NCBI GenBank assembly: GCA_009901575.1
Contig: WXYP01000002.1
Span: 124,001 to 188,000, forward strand
DNA: 64,000 nt
Reading direction: 5' to 3'
Source: Flavobacteriaceae bacterium R38
Lineage (GTDB): Bacteria > Bacteroidota > Bacteroidia > Flavobacteriales > Flavobacteriaceae
Shown here piece by piece: positions 26,148 to 34,978 of the stretch. Made by a program: the position numbers and the translations under genes. The notes below the pieces were generated by a model. It searched no databases and had not been told where the DNA came from. It was given only the letters and a program-made list of their open reading frames with translations. How positions within the stretch are numbered: position 1 is the first letter of the stretch; each line of letters opens with the position of its first letter.

Positions 26148-27455
26148 TTAATTTAAGGCTTCTTTATAGGCGTTTAGACACCTTTCTCTTGCTGCCTTAT
26201 GTTCCACAATGGGTAGTGGATAAGTAAGCTCATTCAAATCGGTTACCCATTGGTTGATATACTTCAAATCCTTATCAAATTTTGTAATTTGTGTAGTAGG
26301 ATTAAAAATTCTAAAATAGGGTGCAGCATCAACTCCACATCCGGCTACCCATTGCCAGTTTCCTACATTACTGGCCATTTCATAATCGAGTAACTTTTCT
26401 GCAAAGTATGCTTCTCCCCATCTCCAGTCAATGAGTAAATGCTTACATAGAAAACTTCCAACCAGCATTCTCACCCTGTTGTGCATGAAACCTGTTTTGT
26501 TAAGTTGTCGCATCCCTGCATCAACTAAAGGATACCCTGTTTTTCCCTCACACCATTTTTTAAAATCTTCTTCATTATTTCTCCATACAATGCGATCGTA
26601 TTTTTCTTTAAAACTTTTGGTAACTGTATGCGGAAAATGCCATAAAATTTGCATGAAGAATTCCCGCCAGATTAATTCATTCCAAAAAGTTTCATTTTCT
26701 TCTTTTACAGCTTTCTTTATTATTAACCTGGGACTCACTGTGCCAAAACGTAAATGTAAGCTTAAAAGAGAGGTTCCTTTAATGGCAGGGTAGTTTCTGG
26801 TGACTTCGTATTCCTGAATAATTTTAGGAGAGTCATCATACTCAGGGGCTTTAATCGTGGCATTAATAAAACCCAAATCGTGTAATGAAACATTAGGAAG
26901 GTCAATATCTGAAATGAAATTTCCGATATTGTCAACTTTTGGGATGCTATTTAAAGATAAACGTCTATACGTTTCTTTCCATTTACGCATATAAGGTGTG
27001 TATACTACATATGGATTACCATCTGCTTTTACGATTTCATTTCTTTCGAAAATTACCTGATCTTTAAAAGTCTTAAAAAGAATATTTTTTTCTCTTAAAA
27101 AATCATATATTTCTTTATCGCGTTTTATGGCATAAGGCTCATAATCGTGATTAGTATAAACGGCAGTTATCTTATAAGACTTTATTAAATCTTTATAAAT
27201 ATCCAAAGGATTTCCATGAAAGAGGGCTACAGAAGCTTTGTACTTATTATTTAATTCTTGCCTTAAATTTTGAAGTGTATTATAAATAAAGTTTACTCTT
27301 GGATCATCTTTTGGAAGTTTATGTAGAATATTATTATCGAAAATGAAAATTGGTAAAACAGATTTTCCTTGTGCTAATGCTTTGGATAACCCAACATTAT
27401 CAAGAAGACGTAAATCTCGACGGAACCAAAAGATAATATATTCTTTTTCAGACAT
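26148..27455 (-). CDS. phr: Deoxyribodipyrimidine photo-lyase (class I)
   Basis: Light-dependent repair of UV-induced cyclobutane pyrimidine dimers. I start at MSEKEYIIFWFRRDLRL, since the longer frame needs TTG. The 435-residue protein has the N-terminal antenna domain (FRRDLRLLDNVGL) and the FAD-binding domain with MRQLNKTGFMHNRVRMLVGS, FLCKHLLIDWRWGE, NVGNWQWVAGCGVDAAPYFR and FNPTTQITKFD. The tryptophans in WRWGE and NWQW belong to the electron-transfer/DNA-contact region. It lies directly downstream of an SRPBCC gene (17 bp), as is common in Bacteroidota. Confidence 0.93.
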   Translation of the reverse strand: MSEKEYIIFWFRRDLRLLDNVGLSKALAQGKSVLPIFIFDNNILHKLPKDDPRVNFIYNTLQNLRQELNNKYKASVALFHGNPLDIYKDLIKSYKITAVYTNHDYEPYAIKRDKEIYDFLREKNILFKTFKDQVIFERNEIVKADGNPYVVYTPYMRKWKETYRRLSLNSIPKVDNIGNFISDIDLPNVSLHDLGFINATIKAPEYDDSPKIIQEYEVTRNYPAIKGTSLLSLHLRFGTVSPRLIIKKAVKEENETFWNELIWREFFMQILWHFPHTVTKSFKEKYDRIVWRNNEEDFKKWCEGKTGYPLVDAGMRQLNKTGFMHNRVRMLVGSFLCKHLLIDWRWGEAYFAEKLLDYEMASNVGNWQWVAGCGVDAAPYFRIFNPTTQITKFDKDLKYINQWVTDLNELTYPLPIVEHKAARERCLNAYKEALN

Positions 27456-27472
27456 TTCTGTTGAAATCAATT

Positions 27473-27943
27473 TTAGTTAGTAGTGTAAACTCCAAAGAGT
27501 TCTTTAAGTTTCTCTTCTCTGTAATTAAAAATTTCTTCAAGTTTTTTCTTTACAAATAATGCATGCATTATTCTTCCTAAGAACCCTAGAGGTAATTTAT
27601 AATCCACAATGTCTTCCATTTCTACTCCGTTTGGAATTTCTTTAATAAAATGTTTATGATGCCAAAGACTGTATGGTCCAAAACGTTGTTCATCTACAAA
27701 ATAATTCTTGTCTACTACATGTGTGATTTCTGTAACCCAGGTAACTTTAAAGCCTTTGATTGGAGTTACTTTATATTGAATCACCTGGCCTGGGAACATA
27801 GGACGATCTGCTCCTGAGAGTACCTGGAAATTCATTGAATCCGGAGTGATTACTTTTAAATTTTTAGGATCGGATAAAAATTCCCATGCCTCATTTATTG
27901 AGATAGGGAGTTTTTGTTTAACGTGAAGTTGAAAGAGTTTCAA
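27473..27943 (-). CDS. SRPBCC family protein, TTG start
   Basis: A 156-residue helix-grip protein with the opening MKLFQLHVKQKLPISINEAW, then EFLSDPKNLKVITPDSMNFQ. The later blocks VTEITHVVDKNYFVDEQRFG and WHHKHFIKEI are typical of the YfiT/COQ10-like START group associated with photolyase genes. The first codon is TTG; an in-frame TAA lies just upstream and no ATG occurs before the conserved block. It probably forms an operon with the photolyase gene; a partnership in light or DNA-damage response is inference. Confidence 0.85.
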   Translation of the reverse strand: MKLFQLHVKQKLPISINEAWEFLSDPKNLKVITPDSMNFQVLSGADRPMFPGQVIQYKVTPIKGFKVTWVTEITHVVDKNYFVDEQRFGPYSLWHHKHFIKEIPNGVEMEDIVDYKLPLGFLGRIMHALFVKKKLEEIFNYREEKLKELFGVYTTN

Positions 27944-28010
27944 GGTTTAGCTATTTTTTGAAAAAACAAAATTTGTTTAATAAAAATACAAAAAGTATAA
28001 ACAATATGAG

Positions 28011-28547
28011 TTATTTCTCAAAGAAACTGAAAACACTTCCTCCGTATTTTTTTAAAAAGCTAAAGTTTGATAAGTGACTCAGATCGGTATGTTTTGAATG
28101 TTCAATGATTAAAAATCCGTTTTCGGCTAACAAATCATTTTTTAAAACGAGTTGGTATACGGATTCAAATTGCTCCTGAACCATTGCGTAAGGCGGATCG
28201 GCAAAGATTATAGTAAACTGCGTTTTGGAATTTTCAAGAAACTTAAATATATCGCTTTTAATGACATGGATTGGAAATTCAAGTTCTTCAGCAATTTTAT
28301 TTATGTATTTAACGCATCCGAAATCTTTATCAATAGCAGTGATATTTTCGCAACCCCTGGAAGCAAATTCATAACTAATACTACCGGTGCCTGCAAAAAG
28401 ATCCAATACGTCAATATCATCAAAATGATAATAGTTATTCAAAATATTAAATAATGCCTCTTTAGCGAAATCGGTAGTTGGCCTTACGGGTAACTTTTTT
28501 GGTGCGACTAGTTTTTTGCCTTTATATTTTCCGGAAATAATTCGCAT
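28011..28547 (-). CDS. rsmD: 16S rRNA (guanine(966)-N(2))-methyltransferase
   Basis: A 178-residue SAM-dependent methyltransferase. It begins MRIISGKYKGKKLVAPKKLP, then VRPTTDFAKEALFNIL, the RsmD signature. The SAM loop is VLDLFAGTGSISYEFASRG and the catalytic motif IIFADPPYAM (DPPY). It methylates G966 of 16S rRNA in 30S assembly. Its ATG overlaps the stop of the upstream DUF3822 gene (TAATG), so translation is coupled. Confidence 0.95.
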   Translation of the reverse strand: MRIISGKYKGKKLVAPKKLPVRPTTDFAKEALFNILNNYYHFDDIDVLDLFAGTGSISYEFASRGCENITAIDKDFGCVKYINKIAEELEFPIHVIKSDIFKFLENSKTQFTIIFADPPYAMVQEQFESVYQLVLKNDLLAENGFLIIEHSKHTDLSHLSNFSFLKKYGGSVFSFFEK

Positions 28548-29371
28548 TAAAATGAATTTTGAAGTATAAACTGAGAAAAATTCTGAATGTTTTTCCCTTC
28601 CAGAACTTCATAATTTTTAAAAGTATCGGCAATTTGGACATTTCTTATGTAATTATAAGTAACCTGGTAAATAGCATCTTCTTCATGTATATCTCCTATA
28701 AAATAAAGTTGAAATACTTCTGGGTTTAAATCCAATTGTTCTACAGAGAACAAGATATAATAGATGAAATCTTCTTTAGTAAAATATTCGAAGGTATTGT
28801 AAAAAACTAACTTTTTATTTTGAATAACTACAATCTCAAAATGCGTTTTTTCAACATGCACATACATGATAGGATCTTCATTTTTACCAGAGGAGTGGAG
28901 TAGGGTTTCTACCAAAATACTCGAATAGTGCTTATAATCAAATGCGCCAAAAAGATCGAAGAAAAAATTGTTGATATTAATAAACGGAACGTAAACATTT
29001 ACAAGATCACTATTGCCTATCTCATCGTGAGTTAAATAATCGTTTTTAAGAATTTTTACGTTGAATTTCAGGTAATCAGATAAATGATCTTCACTAAATA
29101 ATGATTTAGGAATAAATGAAGAAAGCTCATTCACATAAATCACATTTATTTTTCTGGTATTTTTAAAGGAAGAAGTATCATCAAATAGACCTTCAATGTG
29201 TGGTAATAATTGTTCAGGACTATTAACATCGTCAAATTGAAAATGCTGAATGGTTTCAATGACAGTATTAAACCTGTCTAAAACACAAAAAGAAAGTCCA
29301 TTCAAGCTTACCTGAATGGACAATTCTTTATTTGTTAAATCTTGTATACTAATTTTTCTTTTTAGTGTCAT
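28547..29371 (-). CDS. DUF3822 family protein
   Basis: A 274-residue soluble protein with no signal peptide. It opens MTLKRKISIQDLTNKELSIQ and has LSFCVLDRFNTVIETIQHFQ. The body shows an ASKHA-like feel (alternating strands such as VYVNELSSFIPKSLF, then DYLKFNVKILKNDYL), in keeping with the DUF3822 group, which I recall as Bacteroidota-specific and located upstream of rsmD. It overlaps the membrane-protein gene upstream by 23 bp and rsmD by 1 bp. Confidence 0.8.
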   Translation of the reverse strand: MTLKRKISIQDLTNKELSIQVSLNGLSFCVLDRFNTVIETIQHFQFDDVNSPEQLLPHIEGLFDDTSSFKNTRKINVIYVNELSSFIPKSLFSEDHLSDYLKFNVKILKNDYLTHDEIGNSDLVNVYVPFININNFFFDLFGAFDYKHYSSILVETLLHSSGKNEDPIMYVHVEKTHFEIVVIQNKKLVFYNTFEYFTKEDFIYYILFSVEQLDLNPEVFQLYFIGDIHEEDAIYQVTYNYIRNVQIADTFKNYEVLEGKNIQNFSQFILQNSF

Positions 29372-30083
29372 ACAGAGGTGGCCAATTTCCGTTGGTACTC
29401 ACATCGCTTAATGAACCTAAAATAATATCTGTTCCGTTAACTTCATCAACAGAAATCTGCTCATTTTCCTGTGCGAGTAAATCTTTAGGCTGATCCCATA
29501 AAATAAGATCTTTTCTGATTTTAGCTATAAAAACAGCAGCTTTATATCCATTTTTATCTAAAATATCTGCTTGTAGATCAATTTTCTCATTGTTTTGAGC
29601 AAATGGGATAATTGCCATATTCTTATATCTGTCTGAACTACCAAATAAAGAATCTTTAACAGATTTGAATCCTAAAGTATCTATAATTTTTACTTCTTTT
29701 AATTCGTCAATTTTATATACCTGACTATATTCTAAGTATGAAGAATCTCTTTGCTGAGTAATTACAAACTGTGCAGTATCTACAAATTTGATCAGACTTT
29801 CAAAATCATCTGCAAACTTACCTGTAACAGATCTATGTGCTTCCTGAGCGTCTCTAACATCTTTTAATTGCTCAATTGCTACTGCGTAACGCTCTTTTTT
29901 TATTTTATCGAATTTTATAGGAAGGTTAATCGATTGGAAAATCTGGTATCCAAAGAATATTGCTAATCCCCAAAAAACAAGAATAATTATTGGCTTTGCT
30001 TTACGAGGTAAATATTTATTGATAATAAAAACAAAAAGTACTGTTAATATTATAGCTACTACTAAAATTACTGCTGTTAACAT
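29349..30083 (-). CDS. Membrane-anchored conserved protein of unknown function
   Basis: 244 residues with two N-terminal membrane helices (LTAVILVVAIILTVLFVFII and IIILVFWGLAIFFGYQIFQS) and a basic loop between them. The remainder is a soluble domain beginning KFDKIKKERYAVAIEQLKDV, followed by beta-rich segments around RDSSYLEYSQVYKIDELKEV. Gene order (this gene, DUF3822, rsmD) suggests a single unit. I do not recognise the soluble domain. Confidence 0.75.
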   Translation of the reverse strand: MLTAVILVVAIILTVLFVFIINKYLPRKAKPIIILVFWGLAIFFGYQIFQSINLPIKFDKIKKERYAVAIEQLKDVRDAQEAHRSVTGKFADDFESLIKFVDTAQFVITQQRDSSYLEYSQVYKIDELKEVKIIDTLGFKSVKDSLFGSSDRYKNMAIIPFAQNNEKIDLQADILDKNGYKAAVFIAKIRKDLILWDQPKDLLAQENEQISVDEVNGTDIILGSLSDVSTNGNWPPLYDTKKKN

Positions 30084-30196
30084 TATATACTATTAATGGT
30101 TAATTAATGACGGTTAGCAAATCTACAATTTTTTTTTAATCAAGAAAGTATTTTGCCTTAAAAAACATTGTTAACTTTGAACGAGAAAAGGACTTC

Positions 30197-31624
30197 ATGG
30201 ACGCAGCAGCTTTTTATAAATTACTTTTAGAAAAATTTCCGCATCAGCCTACTACTAAGCAAGATATTGTGTTACAGCAACTTTCTTCTTTCTTATTTAA
30301 TAAAGAAAGTGACTTACTTTTTTTGTTAAAAGGATATGCAGGAACAGGAAAAACAACAATTATTGGTGCATTAGTTAATAATTTATGGAATGCTATGTTA
30401 ACTTCTGTTTTATTGGCACCTACAGGAAGAGCAGCTAAAGTAATAACCAACTATTCCGGGCAAACTGCACTTACTATTCACAAGAGCATTTATATGCCAC
30501 GTAAACAAAAAAACGGAGGCGTTCGTTTTGTATTGCAGCCTAATAAATTTAAGAATACTGTTTTTATCGTAGACGAAGCTTCCATGATTTCTGATGCTCA
30601 GAGTGATTCCAAGCTTTTTGAAAACGGATCGCTTTTAGATGATTTGATGCTGTATGTATATTCAGGGCATAACTGTAAACTATTATTAATAGGGGATACT
30701 GCTCAATTACCTCCGGTTAATTTAGACGTAAGTCCGGCTTTAAACGAAGATAATCTTAGTTTGACTTACAATAAAAATGTAACTAAAATTGAATTGGACG
30801 AAGTAGTCAGGCAGGCAGGAGATTCCGGAATACTTTTAAATGCAACAAACTTAAGAGAACAGCTGTTTTCTGGGTTTTATGAAGATTATAAGTTTCACAT
30901 AAAAGGATATTCAGATATTGTGAGGTTGATAGATGGTCATGAAATTCAGGATGCTATCAATGAATCTTATTCTGAAGATGGAAAAGAAGAAACTGCTATC
31001 ATAGTAAGATCAAACAAAAGAGCAAATCAGTACAACCAGCAAATCAGAGGAAAAATCCTTTTTCACGATAATGAGTTAACATCGGGAGATTATTTAATGG
31101 TTGTACGTAATAATTATTTCTGGCTCAAAACTTCATCGGAAGCAGGCTTTATAGCCAATGGAGATATTATTGAAGTCCTGGAAATCTATGCGATTAAAGA
31201 GTTGTACGGATTTCGTTTTGCAGAGGTCAAAGTGAGAATGGTAGATTATCCTAATCAAAAACCTTTTGAAACAGTATTACTATTAGATACTATAGAAGCT
31301 AATACTCCTGCATTGCCTTATGAAGATTCTAATCGCCTTTACCAGGAAGTAATGAAAGATTATGAAGATGAAACCTCTAAGTATAAAAAGTTTTTAAAAG
31401 TTAAGAATAACAAATATTTTAATGCACTTCAGGTAAAGTTTTCTTATGCAATTACCTGCCATAAGTCACAAGGAGGACAATGGGCCAATGTTTTTATAGA
31501 ACAGCCTTATGCACCAAACGGAATAGATAAGGAGTATTTAAGATGGTTATATACGGCTGTGACAAGAGCTCAGAAAAGGTTATATTTAATTGGTTTTAAA
31601 AATGATTTTTTTGAAGAAAACTAA
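30197..31624 (+). CDS. ATP-dependent RecD-like DNA helicase
   Basis: A 475-residue superfamily 1 helicase of the RecD/PIF1-like type. Walker A is GYAGTGKTTIIGAL (about residues 45-58). A Walker B DEAS appears in VFIVDEASMISDAQ, and the C-terminal UvrD_C_2 part reads ITCHKSQGGQWANVFIEQP, then LYTAVTRAQKRLYLIGF. A -7 promoter element TAACTTTG lies 18 bp upstream (30172-30179). Such short RecD-like helicases without RecB/RecC occur across Bacteroidota and may act in replication or repair. Strand polarity is predicted 5'-3'. Confidence 0.9.
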   Translation: MDAAAFYKLLLEKFPHQPTTKQDIVLQQLSSFLFNKESDLLFLLKGYAGTGKTTIIGALVNNLWNAMLTSVLLAPTGRAAKVITNYSGQTALTIHKSIYMPRKQKNGGVRFVLQPNKFKNTVFIVDEASMISDAQSDSKLFENGSLLDDLMLYVYSGHNCKLLLIGDTAQLPPVNLDVSPALNEDNLSLTYNKNVTKIELDEVVRQAGDSGILLNATNLREQLFSGFYEDYKFHIKGYSDIVRLIDGHEIQDAINESYSEDGKEETAIIVRSNKRANQYNQQIRGKILFHDNELTSGDYLMVVRNNYFWLKTSSEAGFIANGDIIEVLEIYAIKELYGFRFAEVKVRMVDYPNQKPFETVLLLDTIEANTPALPYEDSNRLYQEVMKDYEDETSKYKKFLKVKNNKYFNALQVKFSYAITCHKSQGGQWANVFIEQPYAPNGIDKEYLRWLYTAVTRAQKRLYLIGFKNDFFEEN

Positions 31625-31651
31625 AACTGTATTAATTGTAAAGAATTTGAA

Positions 31652-32218
31652 ATGACATCTGAAACTATTATTAGTATTTTCCTGGGAATTGGGTTAGCTA
31701 CATCTGTAGGTTTTCGGGTATTTCTGCCTCTTTTTGCATTGAGTCTGGCAGCGTATTTCAATTTGTGGGAACTCAATGAAAGTTGGCAATGGATTGGAAG
31801 TTTAGGGGCATTAATCACATTAGGGGTGGCTACGATTGTAGAAATATTTGCTTATTATATTCCGTGGGTAGATAATTTACTGGATAGTATGGCTTTACCA
31901 TTGGCTACAGTTGCCGGAACTGCTGTAATGGTATCTACAATTGCAGATTTAAGTCCGATGATTACCTGGACGTTAGCAATTATAGCAGGTGGAGGAACAG
32001 CAACAGCAATTAAAGGAGCTTCGGCTACTACACGTTTAGGATCTACCGCTACTACAGGAGGATTGGCAAACCCGATTGTATCATCAGTAGAAACCGGAAC
32101 AGCAGTAGTGGTATCTACCGCTTCTGTAATGGCGCCCATTTTAGGGATAATTTTAGTAATTATTATTCTCTCCATGGTTTTCTTATTTTACCGAAAGATC
32201 AGGCCCAGGAAGAAATAA
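31652..32218 (+). CDS. DUF4126 family membrane protein
   Basis: A 188-residue integral membrane protein with four to five hydrophobic segments (IISIFLGIGLATSVGFRVFL, SLGALITLGVATIVEIFAYY, the stretch around ITWTLAIIAGGGTATAIKGA and VMAPILGIILVIIILSMVFL). A glycine/threonine-rich region (SATTRLGSTATTGGLANP) lies between. The family is DUF4126; its role is unknown. 27 bp after the helicase gene. Confidence 0.85.
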   Translation: MTSETIISIFLGIGLATSVGFRVFLPLFALSLAAYFNLWELNESWQWIGSLGALITLGVATIVEIFAYYIPWVDNLLDSMALPLATVAGTAVMVSTIADLSPMITWTLAIIAGGGTATAIKGASATTRLGSTATTGGLANPIVSSVETGTAVVVSTASVMAPILGIILVIIILSMVFLFYRKIRPRKK

Positions 32219-32271
32219 GATAATTTTTATCGTAGTTAATCAATTTATAAAATGACTAATTAAATATTTTA

Positions 32272-33006
32272 ATGAAAATTATATCGATGATTCCAGCGCG
32301 TTACAAAGCGTCTCGTTTTCCCGGGAAATTAATGCAGGAGCTTGGTGGGCAAACAGTGATCTTAAAAACGTATGAAGCGGCAAAGAATACAGGTTTATTT
32401 GATGAAGTATATGTTGTAACTGACAGTAATATCATTTATGACGAAATTACGGATCACGGAGGAAAAGCTATTATGAGTATAGCAGAACACGAATGTGGGA
32501 GTGACAGGATAGCAGAAGCTGTAGCTCAAATGGATGTTGATATTGTAGTCAATGTTCAGGGAGATGAACCTTTTATTGATAAAAAGAGTTTAGAAAATGT
32601 TATTGAAGTCTTTAAAGATGATGCAGATCAGAAAATCGATTTGGCTTCTTTGATGATCCCTATGGATGATATTGATGAGATTAATAATCCTAATGCAGTT
32701 AAAGTAATTGTAGATCATCAGAACTTTGCTTTGTATTTTTCTCGTTCTCCTATTCCTTATAAAAGAGATTTGGAAGTAAAAACACCATACTTTAAACACA
32801 AAGGAATTTATGCGTTTAGAAAGCAGGCATTGATAGATTTTCACAGGTTACCAATGCTTCCTCTGGAAGCTTCCGAGAAGATTGAAGCCATTAGGTATCT
32901 GGAATATGGAAAAAAGATTAAAATGGTAGAAACAAATGCTTCAGGAATTGGAATAGATACTCCTGAAGATTTAATAAAAGCGAAAGATTTTTTACGTAAT
33001 GGATAA
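32272..33006 (+). CDS. kdsB: 3-deoxy-manno-octulosonate cytidylyltransferase
   Basis: Makes CMP-Kdo for lipopolysaccharide core synthesis. The 244-residue protein starts [20 protein letters not shown] with the nucleotide-binding motif [11 protein letters not shown]. It has [10 protein letters not shown] (residues 93-102 region), [11 protein letters not shown] and GIDTPEDL at the C-terminus. It confirms a Gram-negative outer membrane. The next gene (HAD hydrolase) overlaps by 8 bp, so the two are coupled. Confidence 0.95.
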   Translation: MKIISMIPARYKASRFPGKLMQELGGQTVILKTYEAAKNTGLFDEVYVVTDSNIIYDEITDHGGKAIMSIAEHECGSDRIAEAVAQMDVDIVVNVQGDEPFIDKKSLENVIEVFKDDADQKIDLASLMIPMDDIDEINNPNAVKVIVDHQNFALYFSRSPIPYKRDLEVKTPYFKHKGIYAFRKQALIDFHRLPMLPLEASEKIEAIRYLEYGKKIKMVETNASGIGIDTPEDLIKAKDFLRNG

Positions 33007-33691
33007 AAGTAAAATTAAGGTTATAGGGTTTGATGCAGATGATACCTTGTGGGTAAATGAAACCTATTTTAGAGAAGCAGAACATAAGTTTGCTCAATTA
33101 TTATCATCTTACGAAACTGAAAATAAAATAGACCAGGAGCTCTTTAAGATGGAAATGAAAAACCTTGACGTTTATGGATATGGTGTAAAAGGATTTATGT
33201 TATCAATGATTGAATCTGCTATAGATTTATCTAATGGTAAAATACCCAGTACTGTTATTTCTGAAATTATTGCCCTTGGTAAAGAAATGATAGAGAGACC
33301 TGTAGAGCTTCTAGATCATGTTGAGATGGTTCTAGAAGAATTGAGTAAAAAATATAGATTGATAGTATTAACCAAAGGAGATCTTTTAGACCAGGAACGA
33401 AAAGTAGAAAAATCGGGATTATCCACTTATTTTCATCATATTGAGGTTTTAAGTGATAAAAAAGAAAATAATTACCTGAGTTTATTAGAACATTTGGAAA
33501 TTCCTGTTTCAGAATTTGTAATGATAGGGAATTCATTAAAATCAGATGTTTTGCCAATTATAAATATTGGAGCCCAAGCCATGCATGTACCTTTTCATAC
33601 TACCTGGGCACATGAAGAAGTATCTCCGCAAGAAGATAATGGTAATTACATTACTGTAAATTCTATAAAAGGAGTATTGGATTATTTATAA
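32999..33691 (+). CDS. HAD family hydrolase
   Basis: A 230-residue haloacid dehalogenase-type phosphatase. Motif I is [16 protein letters not shown] (D13 nucleophile region), motif II VLTKGD, motif III the lysine in SDKKENNY, and motif [12 protein letters not shown]. The helical cap domain lies between motifs I and II. The overlap with kdsB suggests an LPS-related phosphatase, but its sequence is not that of KdsC; the substrate is open. Confidence 0.88.
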   Translation: MDKSKIKVIGFDADDTLWVNETYFREAEHKFAQLLSSYETENKIDQELFKMEMKNLDVYGYGVKGFMLSMIESAIDLSNGKIPSTVISEIIALGKEMIERPVELLDHVEMVLEELSKKYRLIVLTKGDLLDQERKVEKSGLSTYFHHIEVLSDKKENNYLSLLEHLEIPVSEFVMIGNSLKSDVLPIINIGAQAMHVPFHTTWAHEEVSPQEDNGNYITVNSIKGVLDYL

Positions 33692-33715
33692 GATGAATGT
33701 CTTAAAAGAAAAAGA

Positions 33716-34252
33716 ATGAAGCAATTAGCAAAATTTATATATTTTAAACTGATGGGGTGGACGCTTAAAGGAGGTTTTCCCGATTTGAAGAAATATGTAA
33801 TTATGGTAGTGCCTCATACCAGTTGGCATGATTTCTACATGGGAGCACTACTCAGAAAGATTTCAGGAATTACTATAAATTATGTAGCAAAGAAAGAATT
33901 GTTTAAATGGCCTTATGGATGGTATTTTAGATGGATGGGAGGAGCTCCTCTGGACAGGACATCCGGGCAAAATAAAGTACAAACCATAGCTTCTATATTT
34001 AGCAAATATGAAGAGTTTAGATTGGCATTGGCCCCGGAAGGAACCCGAAAAAAGGTAGATGAATGGAAAACCGGATTTTATTACATAGCCAAAGAAGCAG
34101 GAGTACCTATAGTTATGGTTGCATTTGATTATGGTAAAAAAGAAATGAAAATTGCAAAACCATTCTTCCCCACAAATGATATTGAGGCCGATTTCAAAGA
34201 GATGAAAAAATTCTTTGTAGGAGTGATTGGTAAAATACCAGAATATACTTAA
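33716..34252 (+). CDS. 1-acyl-sn-glycerol-3-phosphate acyltransferase-like protein
   Basis: A 178-residue PlsC-superfamily acyltransferase. The catalytic HX4D motif is in VVPHTSWHDFYMGAL (H34 region) and the APEGTRKKVDEWKTGFYYIA block is the second signature. It lacks the larger N-terminal membrane domain of PlsC, so it is a short form that may act on lysophospholipid, lipid A or another lipid. It is 24 bp after the HAD gene; the three genes kdsB-HAD-acyltransferase may serve envelope lipid metabolism. Confidence 0.88.
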   Translation: MKQLAKFIYFKLMGWTLKGGFPDLKKYVIMVVPHTSWHDFYMGALLRKISGITINYVAKKELFKWPYGWYFRWMGGAPLDRTSGQNKVQTIASIFSKYEEFRLALAPEGTRKKVDEWKTGFYYIAKEAGVPIVMVAFDYGKKEMKIAKPFFPTNDIEADFKEMKKFFVGVIGKIPEYT

Positions 34253-34749
34253 GTCTTATTCTTTATGATTTCTTTTTTAGGCTCTTCTTTCTTTTGAGTA
34301 TTTCCTGGAAATGTTAGTGTGGTACTTGAATAAGAGACTCCAAAAGTGAGATTTGCATAATATACCTGGGAAATAGCATCTTCTACCTGGTGATTTGTCA
34401 ACTCCTTTAATGGATGTGTGAAAACAGACCATAAAATTTCATCAGATATCGCATACTTTACATCTAATGCAGTATGAAAATTAGCAACTAACGAATTTAA
34501 TATTTGTTCTTCCTCTAATTTTTCGCGTTCAACTATTGGAGAAATAATTCGCATTCTATTTGCATTTTCATCAGTAATACAAATAATAAGACGATCTTTA
34601 TATAGAAACTGCCAGGTAGATGTCCCGTTTGTTTGTATACTGTCACTCACACTTGAAATGATCTCTCCAATACGGGCAGAAGTCATATCTTGTGCATTAA
34701 CATTGATTGAAACGAGTAGAATAATTAGAAGGAGAAAAAGCTTTTTCAT
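34249..34749 (-). CDS. Exported protein of unknown function
   Basis: A 166-residue protein with a signal peptide (MKKLFLLLIILLVSINVNAQ). The mature part is helical/beta mixed (IISPIVEREKLEEEQILNSL, then YAISDEILWSVFTHPLKELT), with a lysine-rich C-terminal tail (KKEEPKKEIIKNKT). No domain recognised. It converges on, and overlaps by 4 bp, the acyltransferase gene. Confidence 0.7.
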   Translation of the reverse strand: MKKLFLLLIILLVSINVNAQDMTSARIGEIISSVSDSIQTNGTSTWQFLYKDRLIICITDENANRMRIISPIVEREKLEEEQILNSLVANFHTALDVKYAISDEILWSVFTHPLKELTNHQVEDAISQVYYANLTFGVSYSSTTLTFPGNTQKKEEPKKEIIKNKT

Positions 34750-34978
34750 ATTGTTTTTGTCAGATGGAATTTACGTGGTAAATATTTTCAAATAAAAATT
34801 CTTAACCATATTTATTCCATACGTTTTGTTTAAGTAGTAGTCGGAAGAACTCGACTTTTCTTAACAAGTTATATAAAAAAGTGTACAAGTCCAATTTTAA
34901 AGATTAGTATTTAATGCTTATAACTCTTTAAACATTCCTAAGAATATCTAAAGAGTTACATAATGTTAATTGAGATGC

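Noticed and set aside
26431-26793. 120-codon frame antisense to the photolyase gene
   Set aside because: The photolyase motifs prove the minus-strand frame. The antisense frame carries no motif.
27473-27943. Alternative upstream ATG for the SRPBCC gene
   Set aside because: An in-frame TAA lies just upstream of the TTG, so no longer frame is possible.
31855-32175. 106-codon frame antisense to the DUF4126 gene
   Set aside because: It is a frame shadow of a Thr/Ala-rich coding region; no start signal or recognised domain.
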